Part shown: piece after piece, positions 8,305 to 17,727 of the stretch
Numbering within the stretch: the first letter of the stretch is position 1
Layout of the letters: the number at the start of each line of letters is the position of its first letter
Assembly: GCA_021850485.1 (NCBI GenBank)
Contig: JAJZLY010000030.1
Span: 1-64,000 of the forward strand
Reading direction: 5' to 3'
Source of the DNA: Bacillota bacterium
GTDB lineage: Bacteria; Bacillota; Sulfobacillia; JAJZYS01; JAJZLH01
DNA length: 64,000 bases
The notes under the pieces: generated by a model
What the model saw: the letters and a program-made list of their open reading frames with translations, nothing else
Told to the model about the DNA's origin: nothing
The model's database searches: none
Program-made: the position numbers and the translations under genes

Positions 8305-9213
8305 ATGCTGAACCTGTGGGATCCGCACGTCGGCTTGGCGCTCGGCGCTGTCTTGGTGACGGCGTTTTTGCTCGGGGTGGTCCATGGTGTGACACCGGAT
8401 GAGCACACCTGGCCGATCACCTTCAGTTATGCCATCGGCAGCTACTCGACCAAGCGCGGGATGATGGCCGGTCTCACCTTCTCCGCCGCCTTCACGTTGC
8501 AGCGGGCGATCGCCAGCGAGCTGGCCTATCTGACGCTCGACAAGTGGTTCACGGCCAACACCATGGTTGACTACGCCATCTACGTGGTGGTCGGCGCGGT
8601 GATGGTCTGGGCGGCATGGCATCTGGCCGGCGGCAGACACTGGCACCTGGGGCATACCCATAAGATCGCTCACGACGAGATCGACCCGCGCCTGCAAGAC
8701 CCGCGGCCCTGGATGCCGGCCGTGCACGGTTTCATCGCCGGATGGGGCTTTGGCGCGTTTGCCATCATCATCTACACCGTGCTCGCTCCGGCGATGCCCA
8801 GTGCGCTCTGGGGCTGGGTGCCGGGAGCCATGTTCGGACTGGGTACCATGGCTATGCAGGTGGCCGCTGGCGGTCTATTCGGCTGGATCAGCCAACGCAT
8901 GAAACTGACCCCGGAAATGGTTCGCCAGGTGGCGCTGACCACCGCCGTTCGGACGCTGGGCTGGGGTGGGGCAGTGTTTGTCCTAGGTGGTGCGCTCGGC
9001 CTCATATTTCCAGCGGCGGCCGCCTTTACCGTGTCGACAGGCGTGCACATCCACAACCTGTCGCACATTTCACTGGGAACGGTGCTGGTGATGATCAGTG
9101 TGCTGGTGATTGGCGTTGGGACCTTGATCCGAGAGACCAGGCACTGGTCCAAGATCGCCAAGGGGCGGCGCCCGACCGCCCCGCGCAGGCCGTCTGACGC
9201 CCCCAGCAGCTGA
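8305..9213 (+). CDS. Polytopic membrane protein, NicO/RcnA/UreH-like putative metal transporter
   Basis: HGVTPDEHTWPITF motif near N-terminus, several TM segments, His-rich cytoplasmic loop HLAGGRHWHLGHTHK; start 4 nt after fur stop. Confidence 0.55.
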   Translation: MLNLWDPHVGLALGAVLVTAFLLGVVHGVTPDEHTWPITFSYAIGSYSTKRGMMAGLTFSAAFTLQRAIASELAYLTLDKWFTANTMVDYAIYVVVGAVMVWAAWHLAGGRHWHLGHTHKIAHDEIDPRLQDPRPWMPAVHGFIAGWGFGAFAIIIYTVLAPAMPSALWGWVPGAMFGLGTMAMQVAAGGLFGWISQRMKLTPEMVRQVALTTAVRTLGWGGAVFVLGGALGLIFPAAAAFTVSTGVHIHNLSHISLGTVLVMISVLVIGVGTLIRETRHWSKIAKGRRPTAPRRPSDAPSS

Positions 9214-9286
9214 CTGGCAACGTGTTGTGGCGTCGGTCCGGGCGAGCCGGCGATGACTCCATCATGGTCGCAGCGGGAGGGCGAAT

Positions 9287-10120
9287 CTGGTAGACGAGAT
9301 AGACCTGCTCGCCCGTTACGACCAAGAGCAGCGCCAGGGCGCAGATGAGGCGGGAATGCGCCGCCAAGTCGACATCGCCGGTGTGGTGCGCCTAGTCGAC
9401 CAAGTGGGAGTCGACAGCATGGTCGTCTACTCCCGGCTAGGCGTAGCCGATGCGGACCGGGTGATCCACAGGCAGGCAGCCTACTTCTTGGGCATCGGGC
9501 ACAACCTGGAGTGGAAGCTATACGCCCATGACCAGCCAGCAGACTTGCACCAGCGGCTACTCGCTCACGGTTTCACGGATGAAGACCCCGAGGCGATCAT
9601 GGCCCTCAATCTGACTGAGCTGCCACCGGCTCTGAGCCAACTGCCGAGCGCCCGGATTTGCCGGTGCGCCAACCCCGAGCTCATGAACGACGCCATCAGT
9701 GTGTACGGTGCGGTCTGGCCGCAAAAGGTCGCCCGCCTGGCCCAGCGTCTCAACCATACCCTGCGCACCGCCCCGCAGCGCCTGAGGGTCTACGTGGCCT
9801 ACGTTGATGGTGAGCCAGTGGCGGTAGGCCGCATTCACTTCTCGCCGCACAGTGCCTTTGCCAGCCTGTGGGGCAGCGCCACCCTTCAGGCATTTCGCGG
9901 ACGCGGCCTTTACACGCAGATGCTGGCGGTGCGTCTGCAGGAGGCGATTTCCCGCAACGTTGGTGCGGTAACTGTCGATGCCGGTCCGATGAGTCGACCG
10001 ATCGTGAGCCGCCTCGGCTTTCGCCTGCTCACCTGGGCCCAGGCGCATCGGCGGCAGATCGACCAAGGGCACGGGCAGGGAGGAGAGCTGAGCGGGACCG
10101 GCCAGGCCCCTGGTGTCTAA
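9287..10120 (+). CDS. GNAT-like acetyltransferase
   Basis: GNAT C-terminal fold FASLWGSATLQAFRGRGLYTQMLAVRLQEA; reading frame open upstream of ATG 9356 to CTG 9287 after GGGAGG. Confidence 0.7.
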   Translation: MVDEIDLLARYDQEQRQGADEAGMRRQVDIAGVVRLVDQVGVDSMVVYSRLGVADADRVIHRQAAYFLGIGHNLEWKLYAHDQPADLHQRLLAHGFTDEDPEAIMALNLTELPPALSQLPSARICRCANPELMNDAISVYGAVWPQKVARLAQRLNHTLRTAPQRLRVYVAYVDGEPVAVGRIHFSPHSAFASLWGSATLQAFRGRGLYTQMLAVRLQEAISRNVGAVTVDAGPMSRPIVSRLGFRLLTWAQAHRRQIDQGHGQGGELSGTGQAPGV

Positions 10121-10788
10121 AACCCAGGCGGGAACGGAAGGGCGCTTGAGTAGCTGCCAACCGGCATGCCGCTGCTTGGCGAGAGCACGACCCGCACCGC
10201 GAACAGGTGGCGGAAGTTGACCGCACCTTGGGTGGTCGACGGGATGACCAAAAAGGACACGACCCAGGTCTGGGTGGCCGGGCTGACGTCTGGGCGCACC
10301 GATATGGGCAGTGACTGCACCGGGGTGAGGGCTGCGTTTAGCCCGCAGACGGACTGAACCAGGGCCAGGTAGCCCGTGTCTGAGAACAAGGAGGCCACAG
10401 CTGCCCGGGCGGCACTGCCCGGGATGTACACGTCCAGAGCCGTGGCGGAGATCTGGGCGGCGGTCGGATAAAAAGGTAGCCGGCTGATCACGTGGGCCTG
10501 GGCGGTCTCCAAGAACAAGTAGTCGTAGGAGGGCAAGTTGGCCAGGGTTACCGGTTCGATGAAGGTGGCACCGGCGGCGACCAGCAGGCGGGCGCTAGCT
10601 GGCAAGAAGGGGCGCAGCGAGACACCGGTGGCAAGGTAGGGCTGTCCGGAAACTGCATTGCCGGTGACTCGGGCCGTTGCCGCATTTTCCAAGTTGCTGA
10701 TATTCACGCCACCGGCCAACTGTGGACCACAACCGACCAGCGCCATCAGGGAAAGTGTGGTCAGAGCAAGAGTGACGAGCCGTCGCAC
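10117..10788 (-). CDS. Hypothetical lipoprotein
   Basis: MRRLVTLALTTLSLMALVGC signal peptide with lipobox LVGC. Confidence 0.75.
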   Translation of the reverse strand: MRRLVTLALTTLSLMALVGCGPQLAGGVNISNLENAATARVTGNAVSGQPYLATGVSLRPFLPASARLLVAAGATFIEPVTLANLPSYDYLFLETAQAHVISRLPFYPTAAQISATALDVYIPGSAARAAVASLFSDTGYLALVQSVCGLNAALTPVQSLPISVRPDVSPATQTWVVSFLVIPSTTQGAVNFRHLFAVRVVLSPSSGMPVGSYSSALPFPPGF

Positions 10789-10892
10789 AGATAGCCTCCT
10801 CCGAATCGGGTGCGCAGAGTCCGAGGTGCTCCGGTTGCTTATTGTACCGTTTTTGGCGCCTCTGCTAGACTGATCAGCACGGAAGGGGCGAG

Positions 10893-12353
10893 ATGACCAT
10901 GGTGCGCGTGCGGTTTGCCCCCAGTCCGACCGGACAGCCGCATATCGGCTGGGCCCGGACCGCCCTCTTCAACTGGTTATTTGCCCGCCATGAGGGTGGG
11001 ACCTTCATTCTGCGGATTGAGGATACGGATCAAAGCCGATCCGTTGAGGGCGCCGCTCAGGTCTTCGAAGACGCCTTTGGCTGGCTGGGGTTCACCTACG
11101 ACGAGGGCCCCGGCAAAGACGGCGGCCACGGCCCCTACCTGCAAAGCGAGCGACTTGCCAGCCATCTGCGGGTGCTCAGCCAACTGCTGGCCCAGGAACA
11201 AGCCTACCCCTGCTTTTGCTCGGCACAGACCCTAGACGCTGGCCGGGCGGAGGATCGCAGACTGGGCCGGCCGCCCCGCTATCCAGGCACCTGCCGCGAC
11301 CTGACGGCGGCCGAGGGGCGGGCCAGAATAGCCGCCGGTGAGGCGCACGTGATCCGGCTGAAGGTGCCGACCGCAGGAACGATGGTGGTGCACGATCTGA
11401 TCCGGGGCGGGGTTTCCTTCGATCTCAGCCTGTTGGATGATTTTGTCCTGCTCAAGGCCGATGGAACGCCGACCTATAACTTCGCCTCCGTGGTCGACGA
11501 CGCCGAGATGGCCATTAGCCATGTGTTGCGAGCCGATGAGCACCTGTCAAATACCCCCAAACAGCTGATCCTGTATCAGGCGATGGGCAAGACGGCGCCC
11601 ATCTTCGCCCATGTTCCGATGATCTTAGCCCCTGACCACAGCAAGCTTTCCAAGCGTCACGGGGCCACTCCCATCGCAGAGTTCATGGCGCAAGGCTTCC
11701 TGCCGGAGGCAGTCGTCAACTACCTGATGATGCTCGGCTGGAACCCAGGCGGTGACCGCGAGTTCTTGACCCTCGACGAAGCTGCCCAGCTGTTCACCCT
11801 GGACCGGGTGCAGAAGAACCCAGCCGTCTACGACACGCAGAAGATGACCTGGATGAATGCCCATTATTTGCGGGCGCTCGACCAAGGCGAACTGTGGCGT
11901 CGGTGCCGACCGTTCTTGGCGGCGCGTGGACTCCTCACCGAGTCGGCTGACGACACCTTGGTAGCGTACGCCAAGGCTGCCTTGAGCTTAGTACAAAGCC
12001 GGGTCGCGACCTTGGCTGAAGCGGCGGACGCCGTGACGTTCTTCTTCAAGGAGCCGCAGGCGTTCGACGAGGAGGGCGTGCGTCGCCACTTCCAGCGGCC
12101 AGGCACCGCTGGGCGGCTGACTGCCCTGGCCGAGCGGCTGGCCGACACCGACTTCACGGCTGCCGGACTGGAGGGCGCCTTGACCGCCTTGGCCCAAGAG
12201 CTGGGCGTGCCCAGGGCCGAACTGATTCACCCGGCCCGGCTGGCGGTCAGCGGCAAGACGGTGGGTCCGGGCGTCTTCGAAATGCTGGCGGTACTTGGCC
12301 CCCAGCGCACGGTCCAGCGCCTGCAGGTTGCCGCTCAGATGGCGGCGCCGTAA
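10893..12353 (+). CDS. gltX: Glutamyl-tRNA synthetase
   Basis: RFAPSPTGQPHIGWARTALFNWLFAR; KLSKRHG. Confidence 0.96.
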   Translation: MTMVRVRFAPSPTGQPHIGWARTALFNWLFARHEGGTFILRIEDTDQSRSVEGAAQVFEDAFGWLGFTYDEGPGKDGGHGPYLQSERLASHLRVLSQLLAQEQAYPCFCSAQTLDAGRAEDRRLGRPPRYPGTCRDLTAAEGRARIAAGEAHVIRLKVPTAGTMVVHDLIRGGVSFDLSLLDDFVLLKADGTPTYNFASVVDDAEMAISHVLRADEHLSNTPKQLILYQAMGKTAPIFAHVPMILAPDHSKLSKRHGATPIAEFMAQGFLPEAVVNYLMMLGWNPGGDREFLTLDEAAQLFTLDRVQKNPAVYDTQKMTWMNAHYLRALDQGELWRRCRPFLAARGLLTESADDTLVAYAKAALSLVQSRVATLAEAADAVTFFFKEPQAFDEEGVRRHFQRPGTAGRLTALAERLADTDFTAAGLEGALTALAQELGVPRAELIHPARLAVSGKTVGPGVFEMLAVLGPQRTVQRLQVAAQMAAP

Positions 12354-12365
12354 GGCGCATCAGGT

Positions 12366-12394
12366 TTGGCCGAGGCTCAGACCTGTGCTACAAT
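12366..12394 (+). promoter_or_regulatory. Sigma-A type promoter for tRNA-Gln/tRNA-Glu
   Basis: TTGGCC-N17-TACAAT with TGC extended -10, 10 nt before tRNA. Confidence 0.65.
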
Positions 12395-12404
12395 ACGCGG
12401 GCTC

Positions 12405-12478
12405 TGGGGAGTGGTGTAACGGTAGCACACCAGGCTCTGGACCTGTGAGTGAGGGTTCGAATCCTTCCTCCCCAGCCA
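12405..12478 (+). tRNA. tRNA-Gln (anticodon CTG)
   Basis: TGGGGAG/CTCCCCA acceptor, loop CTCTGGA, CCA encoded. Confidence 0.9.
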
Positions 12479-12480
12479 GC

Positions 12481-12556
12481 GGCCCAATCGTCTAGAGGCC
12501 TAGGACGCCGCGCTCTCAATGCGGAAACACGGGTTCGAATCCCGTTTGGGCTACCA
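12481..12556 (+). tRNA. tRNA-Glu (anticodon CTC)
   Basis: GGCCCAA/TTGGGCT acceptor, loop CTCTCAA, CCA encoded. Confidence 0.9.
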
Positions 12557-12567
12557 GCTGTCCCGAC

Positions 12568-12593
12568 AAGGAGCCGCACGACTGCGGCTCCTT
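12568..12593 (+). terminator. Rho-independent terminator after tRNA-Glu
   Basis: AAGGAGCCGCA-CGAC-TGCGGCTCCTT followed by GTTTGT. Confidence 0.75.
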
Positions 12594-12672
12594 GTTTGTC
12601 ACCAGCAGTGGAGCTCGCACGAGGGCAGGCAAGACGGAGCTGGTGCGGAAGAGATGGGCCAAGACGGGAGAG

Positions 12673-14046
12673 GTGAGGGGTACGGCCGACTACGATGACC
12701 TCTTAGCCGCCCTGATGGCTCGACGGTTCGAAAAACGCCAGGGGTTGCACGTTCCGTTTCACGGCGGAAAAAGCGCAGATCCGATCTACGCCGACTGGTT
12801 CGCCTTGGATCAGACGGAACTGGACGGGCTTGACGATTGGGCGGCACCGGCCGGGCTGATCCACCAGGCACAGGTGCGGGTGGCTGCCCACTATCACCTG
12901 GACGACGCCTGTCTGCTCACCGCCGGATCTAGTCAGGGCGTGGCCACGGCCATCTTGGCAGCGGTCGAGGAAGGCGGTCTGCTGCTCAGTCATCAAGGTG
13001 CCCACCGCTCCCTATTGCACGGACTTTTGCTCACTGGGGCCAAGCTCCGGCTGGTAGCCGATGCCTGGGATAGCCGCTGGCAAGTCAGCTGGCCGGACGT
13101 GGCGGCACTGTGCGAGGCGGTCGGGCGGCTAAGACCCCAGGCGGTGGTGGTGACGAGTCCCACCTACGCTGGCTTGGCCCCAGACCTGGGTGCTCTGCGC
13201 CTGGTCTGTGCACGCGTCGGGACCGTGCTCATCGTAGACGCGGCCCATGGCTCCCATTTCGGCTTGGGACCGCTGCCGCCGCTGGCGACTGACCTGCGGC
13301 CAGATCTGGTTGTACTGGGCGTGCACAAATCCGGTGGTGCACCGACAGCTGGCGCCATCTTGGGCCGCATCGGAGACCGAATCTCGAACCACAGGTGGCA
13401 GGCAGCCCGGCGAGCCGTTGGTAGTTCATCGCCGTCATATCCATTGATGGCTGCGATCGAGCGGGCGGTGATCCGGCTGGGCACCAGTGGCGGCAAAGAG
13501 ATGTCCAGCCTCGCAGCCGTGATGAGCACCCTTGGCGGGCCAGCCGTCTTCCAGCCACCGCCAGGCATCGCCTATGACCCGACCCGCGTCGTGGTCGCGT
13601 CTACTTCGAGCAGCCGCCAGGAACTCTCCGCCCTGGGTGTTGATCCGGAGTATGTGGCGCCCAGGCACCTTTTGCTGATCGGCACCTTGTCCACGCAGTC
13701 GCTGAGTCCCGATCTTGTGACCTGGGTGGCCGCACAGCCAGCACCGGGGGCTGCCCTGGCCAGTCCAACACTGGCAAGGCGCCGGCGGGAGGTGCGTGCT
13801 GCCTTCTTGGCCGCCAGTGAAGTGGTGGCCTTGCAGCATAGCGTCGGCCGGATCTTGACGGTGCCTCTGGTGCCATCGCCGCCCGGCATCCCGTTGGCCT
13901 GGCCCGGGCAGGTGATCGATCGGCAGCTGCAGGCGCAGGTGCGCTCGGCGATCGCCGCCGGTCAGGAAGTGCTGGGGCTCGATGCCGGGAAAGTGACGGT
14001 GGTACGCGGGAGCGCTCCGGCAGGGGAAGAGCATCGCCACGGCTAA
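12673..14046 (+). CDS. Orn/Lys/Arg decarboxylase family PLP enzyme (YaaO-like)
   Basis: HVPFHGGKS, TSPTYAGLAPDL, VDAAHGSHFGL, LGVHKSGGAPTAGA PLP-lysine motif; synteny with darA; GTG start refined. Confidence 0.88.
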   Translation: MRGTADYDDLLAALMARRFEKRQGLHVPFHGGKSADPIYADWFALDQTELDGLDDWAAPAGLIHQAQVRVAAHYHLDDACLLTAGSSQGVATAILAAVEEGGLLLSHQGAHRSLLHGLLLTGAKLRLVADAWDSRWQVSWPDVAALCEAVGRLRPQAVVVTSPTYAGLAPDLGALRLVCARVGTVLIVDAAHGSHFGLGPLPPLATDLRPDLVVLGVHKSGGAPTAGAILGRIGDRISNHRWQAARRAVGSSSPSYPLMAAIERAVIRLGTSGGKEMSSLAAVMSTLGGPAVFQPPPGIAYDPTRVVVASTSSSRQELSALGVDPEYVAPRHLLLIGTLSTQSLSPDLVTWVAAQPAPGAALASPTLARRRREVRAAFLAASEVVALQHSVGRILTVPLVPSPPGIPLAWPGQVIDRQLQAQVRSAIAAGQEVLGLDAGKVTVVRGSAPAGEEHRHG

Positions 14047-14084
14047 TTATTCCACCTAAGGGGCTGGGGGAGAACGTAAAGGGG

Positions 14085-14423
14085 GTGCCGCGAGTGCGGC
14101 TCGTCTTCGCAGTGGTTCAGGATAAGGATGCCACCCGCATCTTGGATGAGCTGGTGAAGCAGAACTTCCGAGCGACGCGGCTGGCTAGCACCGGGAGTTT
14201 TCTGCGCGAGGGCAACACCACGCTGTTTCTGGGCGTGGAGGATGACCAGGTGGAGACGGTTGTGAATCTCATTGGTCGGCTTGGCCGCAAACGGGAGAAG
14301 GTGGTCACGCCCATGGCCACGGTCGGTGCGCCGATGGATTCCTATGTTCCCTTCCCGGTCGAGGTGCAAATCGGCGGTGCAACCATCTTCACCCTACCCG
14401 TGGAGCGCTTTGAACGATTCTGA
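14085..14423 (+). CDS. darA: Cyclic-di-AMP receptor, PII-like DarA/YaaQ
   Basis: VRLVFAVVQDKDATRILDELVKQNFRATRLASTGSFLREGNTTLFLGVEDDQV. Confidence 0.93.
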   Translation: MPRVRLVFAVVQDKDATRILDELVKQNFRATRLASTGSFLREGNTTLFLGVEDDQVETVVNLIGRLGRKREKVVTPMATVGAPMDSYVPFPVEVQIGGATIFTLPVERFERF

Positions 14424-15297
14424 GCCGTCGATCTGGGACCGGCCGGCGCTGGTAGGTCAAGACCACCTGCGCCGGCCTTTGGCGCGGTGCGCTGGACAAA
14501 GTTTTCTGGTATCGGCGGCGCGGGCCGAGGAGGCTGCCGAGGCGGCGTGGCTGTTGGCCTGCAGTTGGTCAGGCCATGAGCATCAGTCGCAACCTGCAGA
14601 CGTGGTCCGCTACAGACAGCCAGACATCGATACGCTAAGGGATGACGTAGTCGGTGGGGCCCGACTGATGCCCCTGGCGGGTGTGCGCAAGGCGATCGTG
14701 GTCGAATTGATGGAGATGCCCCGGGCGGATCACCTCAATACGTTGCTCAAGTTGACCGAGGAGCCACCGGCTTATCTCGGCCTGTTCATTGCAGCGGCCG
14801 CTCGCACCGTCTTACCGAGGACGCTGCGATCCCGGCTGTTCCCGTTGCGCCTCCAGCCGTTACCGGAGGATCGGCTCTGCGAGTGGTTGGAGCAAAGCCG
14901 CGCCATCGCGCCGGCTGACGCCCGTCGCGCGGCCAGGCAAGCGGAGGGCTGGGCCCAGCAGGCGCTGGCGCTGTCGGCGTCAGTTTCCCAGATGCGCTGG
15001 CCGAGCCTGCGGGAGGACTTGCGCCGAGGGGGTGTCTCCGGACTGGCCGCAGCCGGCCCCTTGGTCGATGGCATGGGCGAATTGGTTGAGGACCTCGATC
15101 GAGAATTCGCCGAGGCAGAGCTTGATGACCGCGGATTCTACCGCCGTGCCCGCTGGCACCTGGCGTTAGCCCGGCGCCACTTGACCCGCAACGCAAACCG
15201 CAGAGTTGTGATGGACAATTTGCTAAGTCGCCTGGGCAGCGACCTGGCCAAGGTGGACGGCGGCCAGGATCTACCTGTCCGTTGGCCTGAGTGGTGA
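14410..15297 (+). CDS. holB: DNA polymerase III subunit delta'
   Basis: Position between darA and rsmI; LVGQDHLRRPLARC, VVELMEMPRADHLNTLLKLTEEPPAYLGLFIAAAARTVLPRTLRSRLFPLRL. Confidence 0.85.
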   Translation: MNDSEPSIWDRPALVGQDHLRRPLARCAGQSFLVSAARAEEAAEAAWLLACSWSGHEHQSQPADVVRYRQPDIDTLRDDVVGGARLMPLAGVRKAIVVELMEMPRADHLNTLLKLTEEPPAYLGLFIAAAARTVLPRTLRSRLFPLRLQPLPEDRLCEWLEQSRAIAPADARRAARQAEGWAQQALALSASVSQMRWPSLREDLRRGGVSGLAAAGPLVDGMGELVEDLDREFAEAELDDRGFYRRARWHLALARRHLTRNANRRVVMDNLLSRLGSDLAKVDGGQDLPVRWPEW

Positions 15298-15368
15298 CGG
15301 CGCGTCGGGTCCCATCAGAGCCACGAACGCTCGAGCCTCAGACATGGACACTGGTTCGGCCAGAGCGA

Positions 15369-16253
15369 ATGGAGGCCGCCCTCTACCTATGTCCGACGCC
15401 AATCGGGAACCTGGGAGACGTGACGCTGCGCACACTGTGGGTGCTCAGCCAAGCCAGGTTGGTGCTAGCAGAAGACACGCGCCGAGCCAGGGTGCTCTTG
15501 CAGAGCTATAACCTGAAACCATCCAAGCTGGTGTCCTACCATCAGTTCAATGAAGCCAGCCGCTGTGACGAGGTGGTGGTGCGCCTGAAGGCAGGCGAGA
15601 GTGTGGCCCTGATGTCTGATGCGGGCACACCACTGGTGGCGGATCCGGGTTTCAGATTGGTGGGTGCCGCCCTGGCAGAGGGGTTGCGTGTCATCCCCCT
15701 GCCAGGAGCCCAGGCGGTGTGGCCGGCGCTAACGGGCTCCGGACTGCCCGTGTTGCCGGTGCATGTGGAGGGGTTTTTGCCCCGGGTGAAGCAGGCGCGG
15801 CGCCGGCGGCTGACCGCCTTGTCGACACTGACCGACACCTTGGTCTTCTATGAGGCGCCGCATCGCGTGGCCAGTTGCCTGGACGACATGGCCACGATTC
15901 TGGGCGATCGGGCAGCTTGCCTGGCTCGCGAGATCACCAAGCACTATGAGACCTTTTGGCGGGGCGCAATCTCCGAACTGAGCGGTAAGGTCGCGGCTCA
16001 CCCCGTGCGCGGAGAGATCGTCCTGGTAGTGGCTGGTGCGGCGGCGCCGGTGGATCTGCCTGAGGACCTGGAGCCCCAGGCAGATGCCCTCATGGCCCAG
16101 GGCCTGTCCAGCCGAGATGTTCGGGCGAGACTGCGCTCTGAGGGGCTCAACGCCAATCAGGCCTATCGCGCCGCCACCCGCCGTCGGAGAAGTGAGGCGA
16201 CGGAAGATCCAAGGCGAACAGGGAAGGTTATACAGGGTAAAAGTGCCAGCTGA
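15369..16253 (+). CDS. rsmI: 16S rRNA (cytidine-2'-O-)-methyltransferase RsmI
   Basis: LYLCPTPIGNLGDVTLRTL, AEDTRRARVLL, SYHQFNE, MSDAGTPLVADPG. Confidence 0.95.
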   Translation: MEAALYLCPTPIGNLGDVTLRTLWVLSQARLVLAEDTRRARVLLQSYNLKPSKLVSYHQFNEASRCDEVVVRLKAGESVALMSDAGTPLVADPGFRLVGAALAEGLRVIPLPGAQAVWPALTGSGLPVLPVHVEGFLPRVKQARRRRLTALSTLTDTLVFYEAPHRVASCLDDMATILGDRAACLAREITKHYETFWRGAISELSGKVAAHPVRGEIVLVVAGAAAPVDLPEDLEPQADALMAQGLSSRDVRARLRSEGLNANQAYRAATRRRRSEATEDPRRTGKVIQGKSAS

Positions 16254-16332
16254 CTGTTTGACAAGCCATCTGGCCTTTGGTAAACAAGGGGGCGAGATGG
16301 AAAGATCTGTACGAATGGGAGTTGTGAGGCAT

Positions 16333-16590
16333 ATGAAGGCGACCGGAATTGTCCGTCGCGTCGACGAGTTGGGACGGGTGGTCCTGCCAGTTGAGTTGCG
16401 TCGCACGTTGGACATCAGCGATCGGGATGCCCTCGAGATCTTCGTGGACGACGAGCGCATCGTGCTCCGCAAGTACCAGCCCGACTGTATCTTTTGCGGC
16501 AGCATGGAAGACATCCACCAGCACAAGGGCAAGCCTGTTTGCGCCAATTGTCTGGCCGAAATGGGGACCAAGGCCGCCGTTGCCAGCTAG
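16333..16590 (+). CDS. abrB: AbrB-family transition-state regulator
   Basis: MKATGIVRRVDELGRVVLPVELRRTLDISDRDALEIFVD; C-terminal CIFCGS..CANC. Confidence 0.93.
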   Translation: MKATGIVRRVDELGRVVLPVELRRTLDISDRDALEIFVDDERIVLRKYQPDCIFCGSMEDIHQHKGKPVCANCLAEMGTKAAVAS

Positions 16591-16618
16591 CCGTCCTCCG
16601 CAGCCAGGACTCGGCGAC

Positions 16619-16647
16619 CTGCACCCGCTCTCAATGGGCGGGTGCAG
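16619..16647. terminator. Bidirectional hairpin between abrB and minus-strand secretion operon
   Basis: CTGCACCCGC / GCGGGTGCAG inverted repeat between convergent genes. Confidence 0.55.
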
Positions 16648-16667
16648 CCGTATCAGCAGCCAGATGC

Positions 16668-17297
16668 CTAAGGACTGGCGGTGACCTGACGCACACTGGG
16701 CATGACCTGCAAGGTTCCGTTCACCACCAGGGTGAACGATTGACTGGTTTGCCCGTCGGTGACCGTGATCTGCCAACTCCCGTCTGACGGGGCGTTGGCC
16801 GTCCAGGGCACGTACAGGGTACCCTGCTGCTGCGAACCAGAGACAGAAAATGGCTGAGCGTTGAGCGACGCATAATTGACATCCTGACCCTCGATCGGGA
16901 CCGTGAGCGCAAAGGCAGCTGGTACTTCGAAATGCACGGGCCGACTGGCCCCAAGCACAACCACAGAAACCGCCTGACCCCGGGCGGCCTGTCTGGCGCC
17001 TCCTTGGATGGCCCAGGCGGTGACGCGGCGGACCCGGGCGATGACCGTGACGGTACGCATGGTAAAGGCCCAGCGACCGCGATCGTCCTCCACCCATAGC
17101 GAAATCGTGTATGTGCCTGGAGCCGAGAAACTCCCCACCCTGCCAAACCAGATTTGCTGCACCAAGCTGTGGCCCGGTGCCGGGTCGTAGGAATTGTCGA
17201 CTACTGAAATGGGCGTGCCCACCAACACGACAGACGGAACTCCAAAGGAAGCCACGGGGGCCGGATAATTAATCGGACCCATGGGGCACCTCCACAT
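16668..17297 (-). CDS. PKD/Ig-like domain protein, last gene of Tad/T4SS-like operon
   Basis: VVDNSYDPAPGH...FSAPGTYTISLWVEDDRG PKD-like motif; overlaps upstream gene. Confidence 0.5.
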   Translation of the reverse strand: MWRCPMGPINYPAPVASFGVPSVVLVGTPISVVDNSYDPAPGHSLVQQIWFGRVGSFSAPGTYTISLWVEDDRGRWAFTMRTVTVIARVRRVTAWAIQGGARQAARGQAVSVVVLGASRPVHFEVPAAFALTVPIEGQDVNYASLNAQPFSVSGSQQQGTLYVPWTANAPSDGSWQITVTDGQTSQSFTLVVNGTLQVMPSVRQVTASP

Positions 17298-17727
17298 CTG
17301 CGTGCACCACTTGCGAAAAGGTCAGACCGAGGAAGACGGTGGAAAACTGTAGACTTCCACCGACCCCTGGCCATGAGAAGCGATACCCGGTGACCGGGTC
17401 GGTACTGCCTGCTGAATAGAGGCTGAGCAACGGCGAGCCGATCGGGATGAGTGCTGCTGGCAGGTCCGCCAGCAGCACTGATGAGAAGACTTGCGTGGCT
17501 CGCTTGCTGTCGAGCTGAGGCCCTGCCGGCCCGACGGGCACCTGCACCTGGCTGCCCGCAGCGTGGAGGGCAAAGACTAGCGCAGAGTATGCCTGGAACC
17601 GGGCCCACACGGTACGTTGCAGTGCCAAGGCGCCACCCAGCGAGACGATGAGGAGCAACTCCAGGAAGACGGCCAGAATGTAGATGACATGTCCATGCTC
17701 ATGGCGCCGCTGGGGCGACTGCTTCAC
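17269..17727 (-). CDS. TadE/TadF-like pseudopilin-type membrane protein
   Basis: single N-terminal TM VIYILAVFLELLLIVSLGGAL, operon context. Confidence 0.5.
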   Translation of the reverse strand: MKQSPQRRHEHGHVIYILAVFLELLLIVSLGGALALQRTVWARFQAYSALVFALHAAGSQVQVPVGPAGPQLDSKRATQVFSSVLLADLPAALIPIGSPLLSLYSAGSTDPVTGYRFSWPGVGGSLQFSTVFLGLTFSQVVHADVEVPHGSD

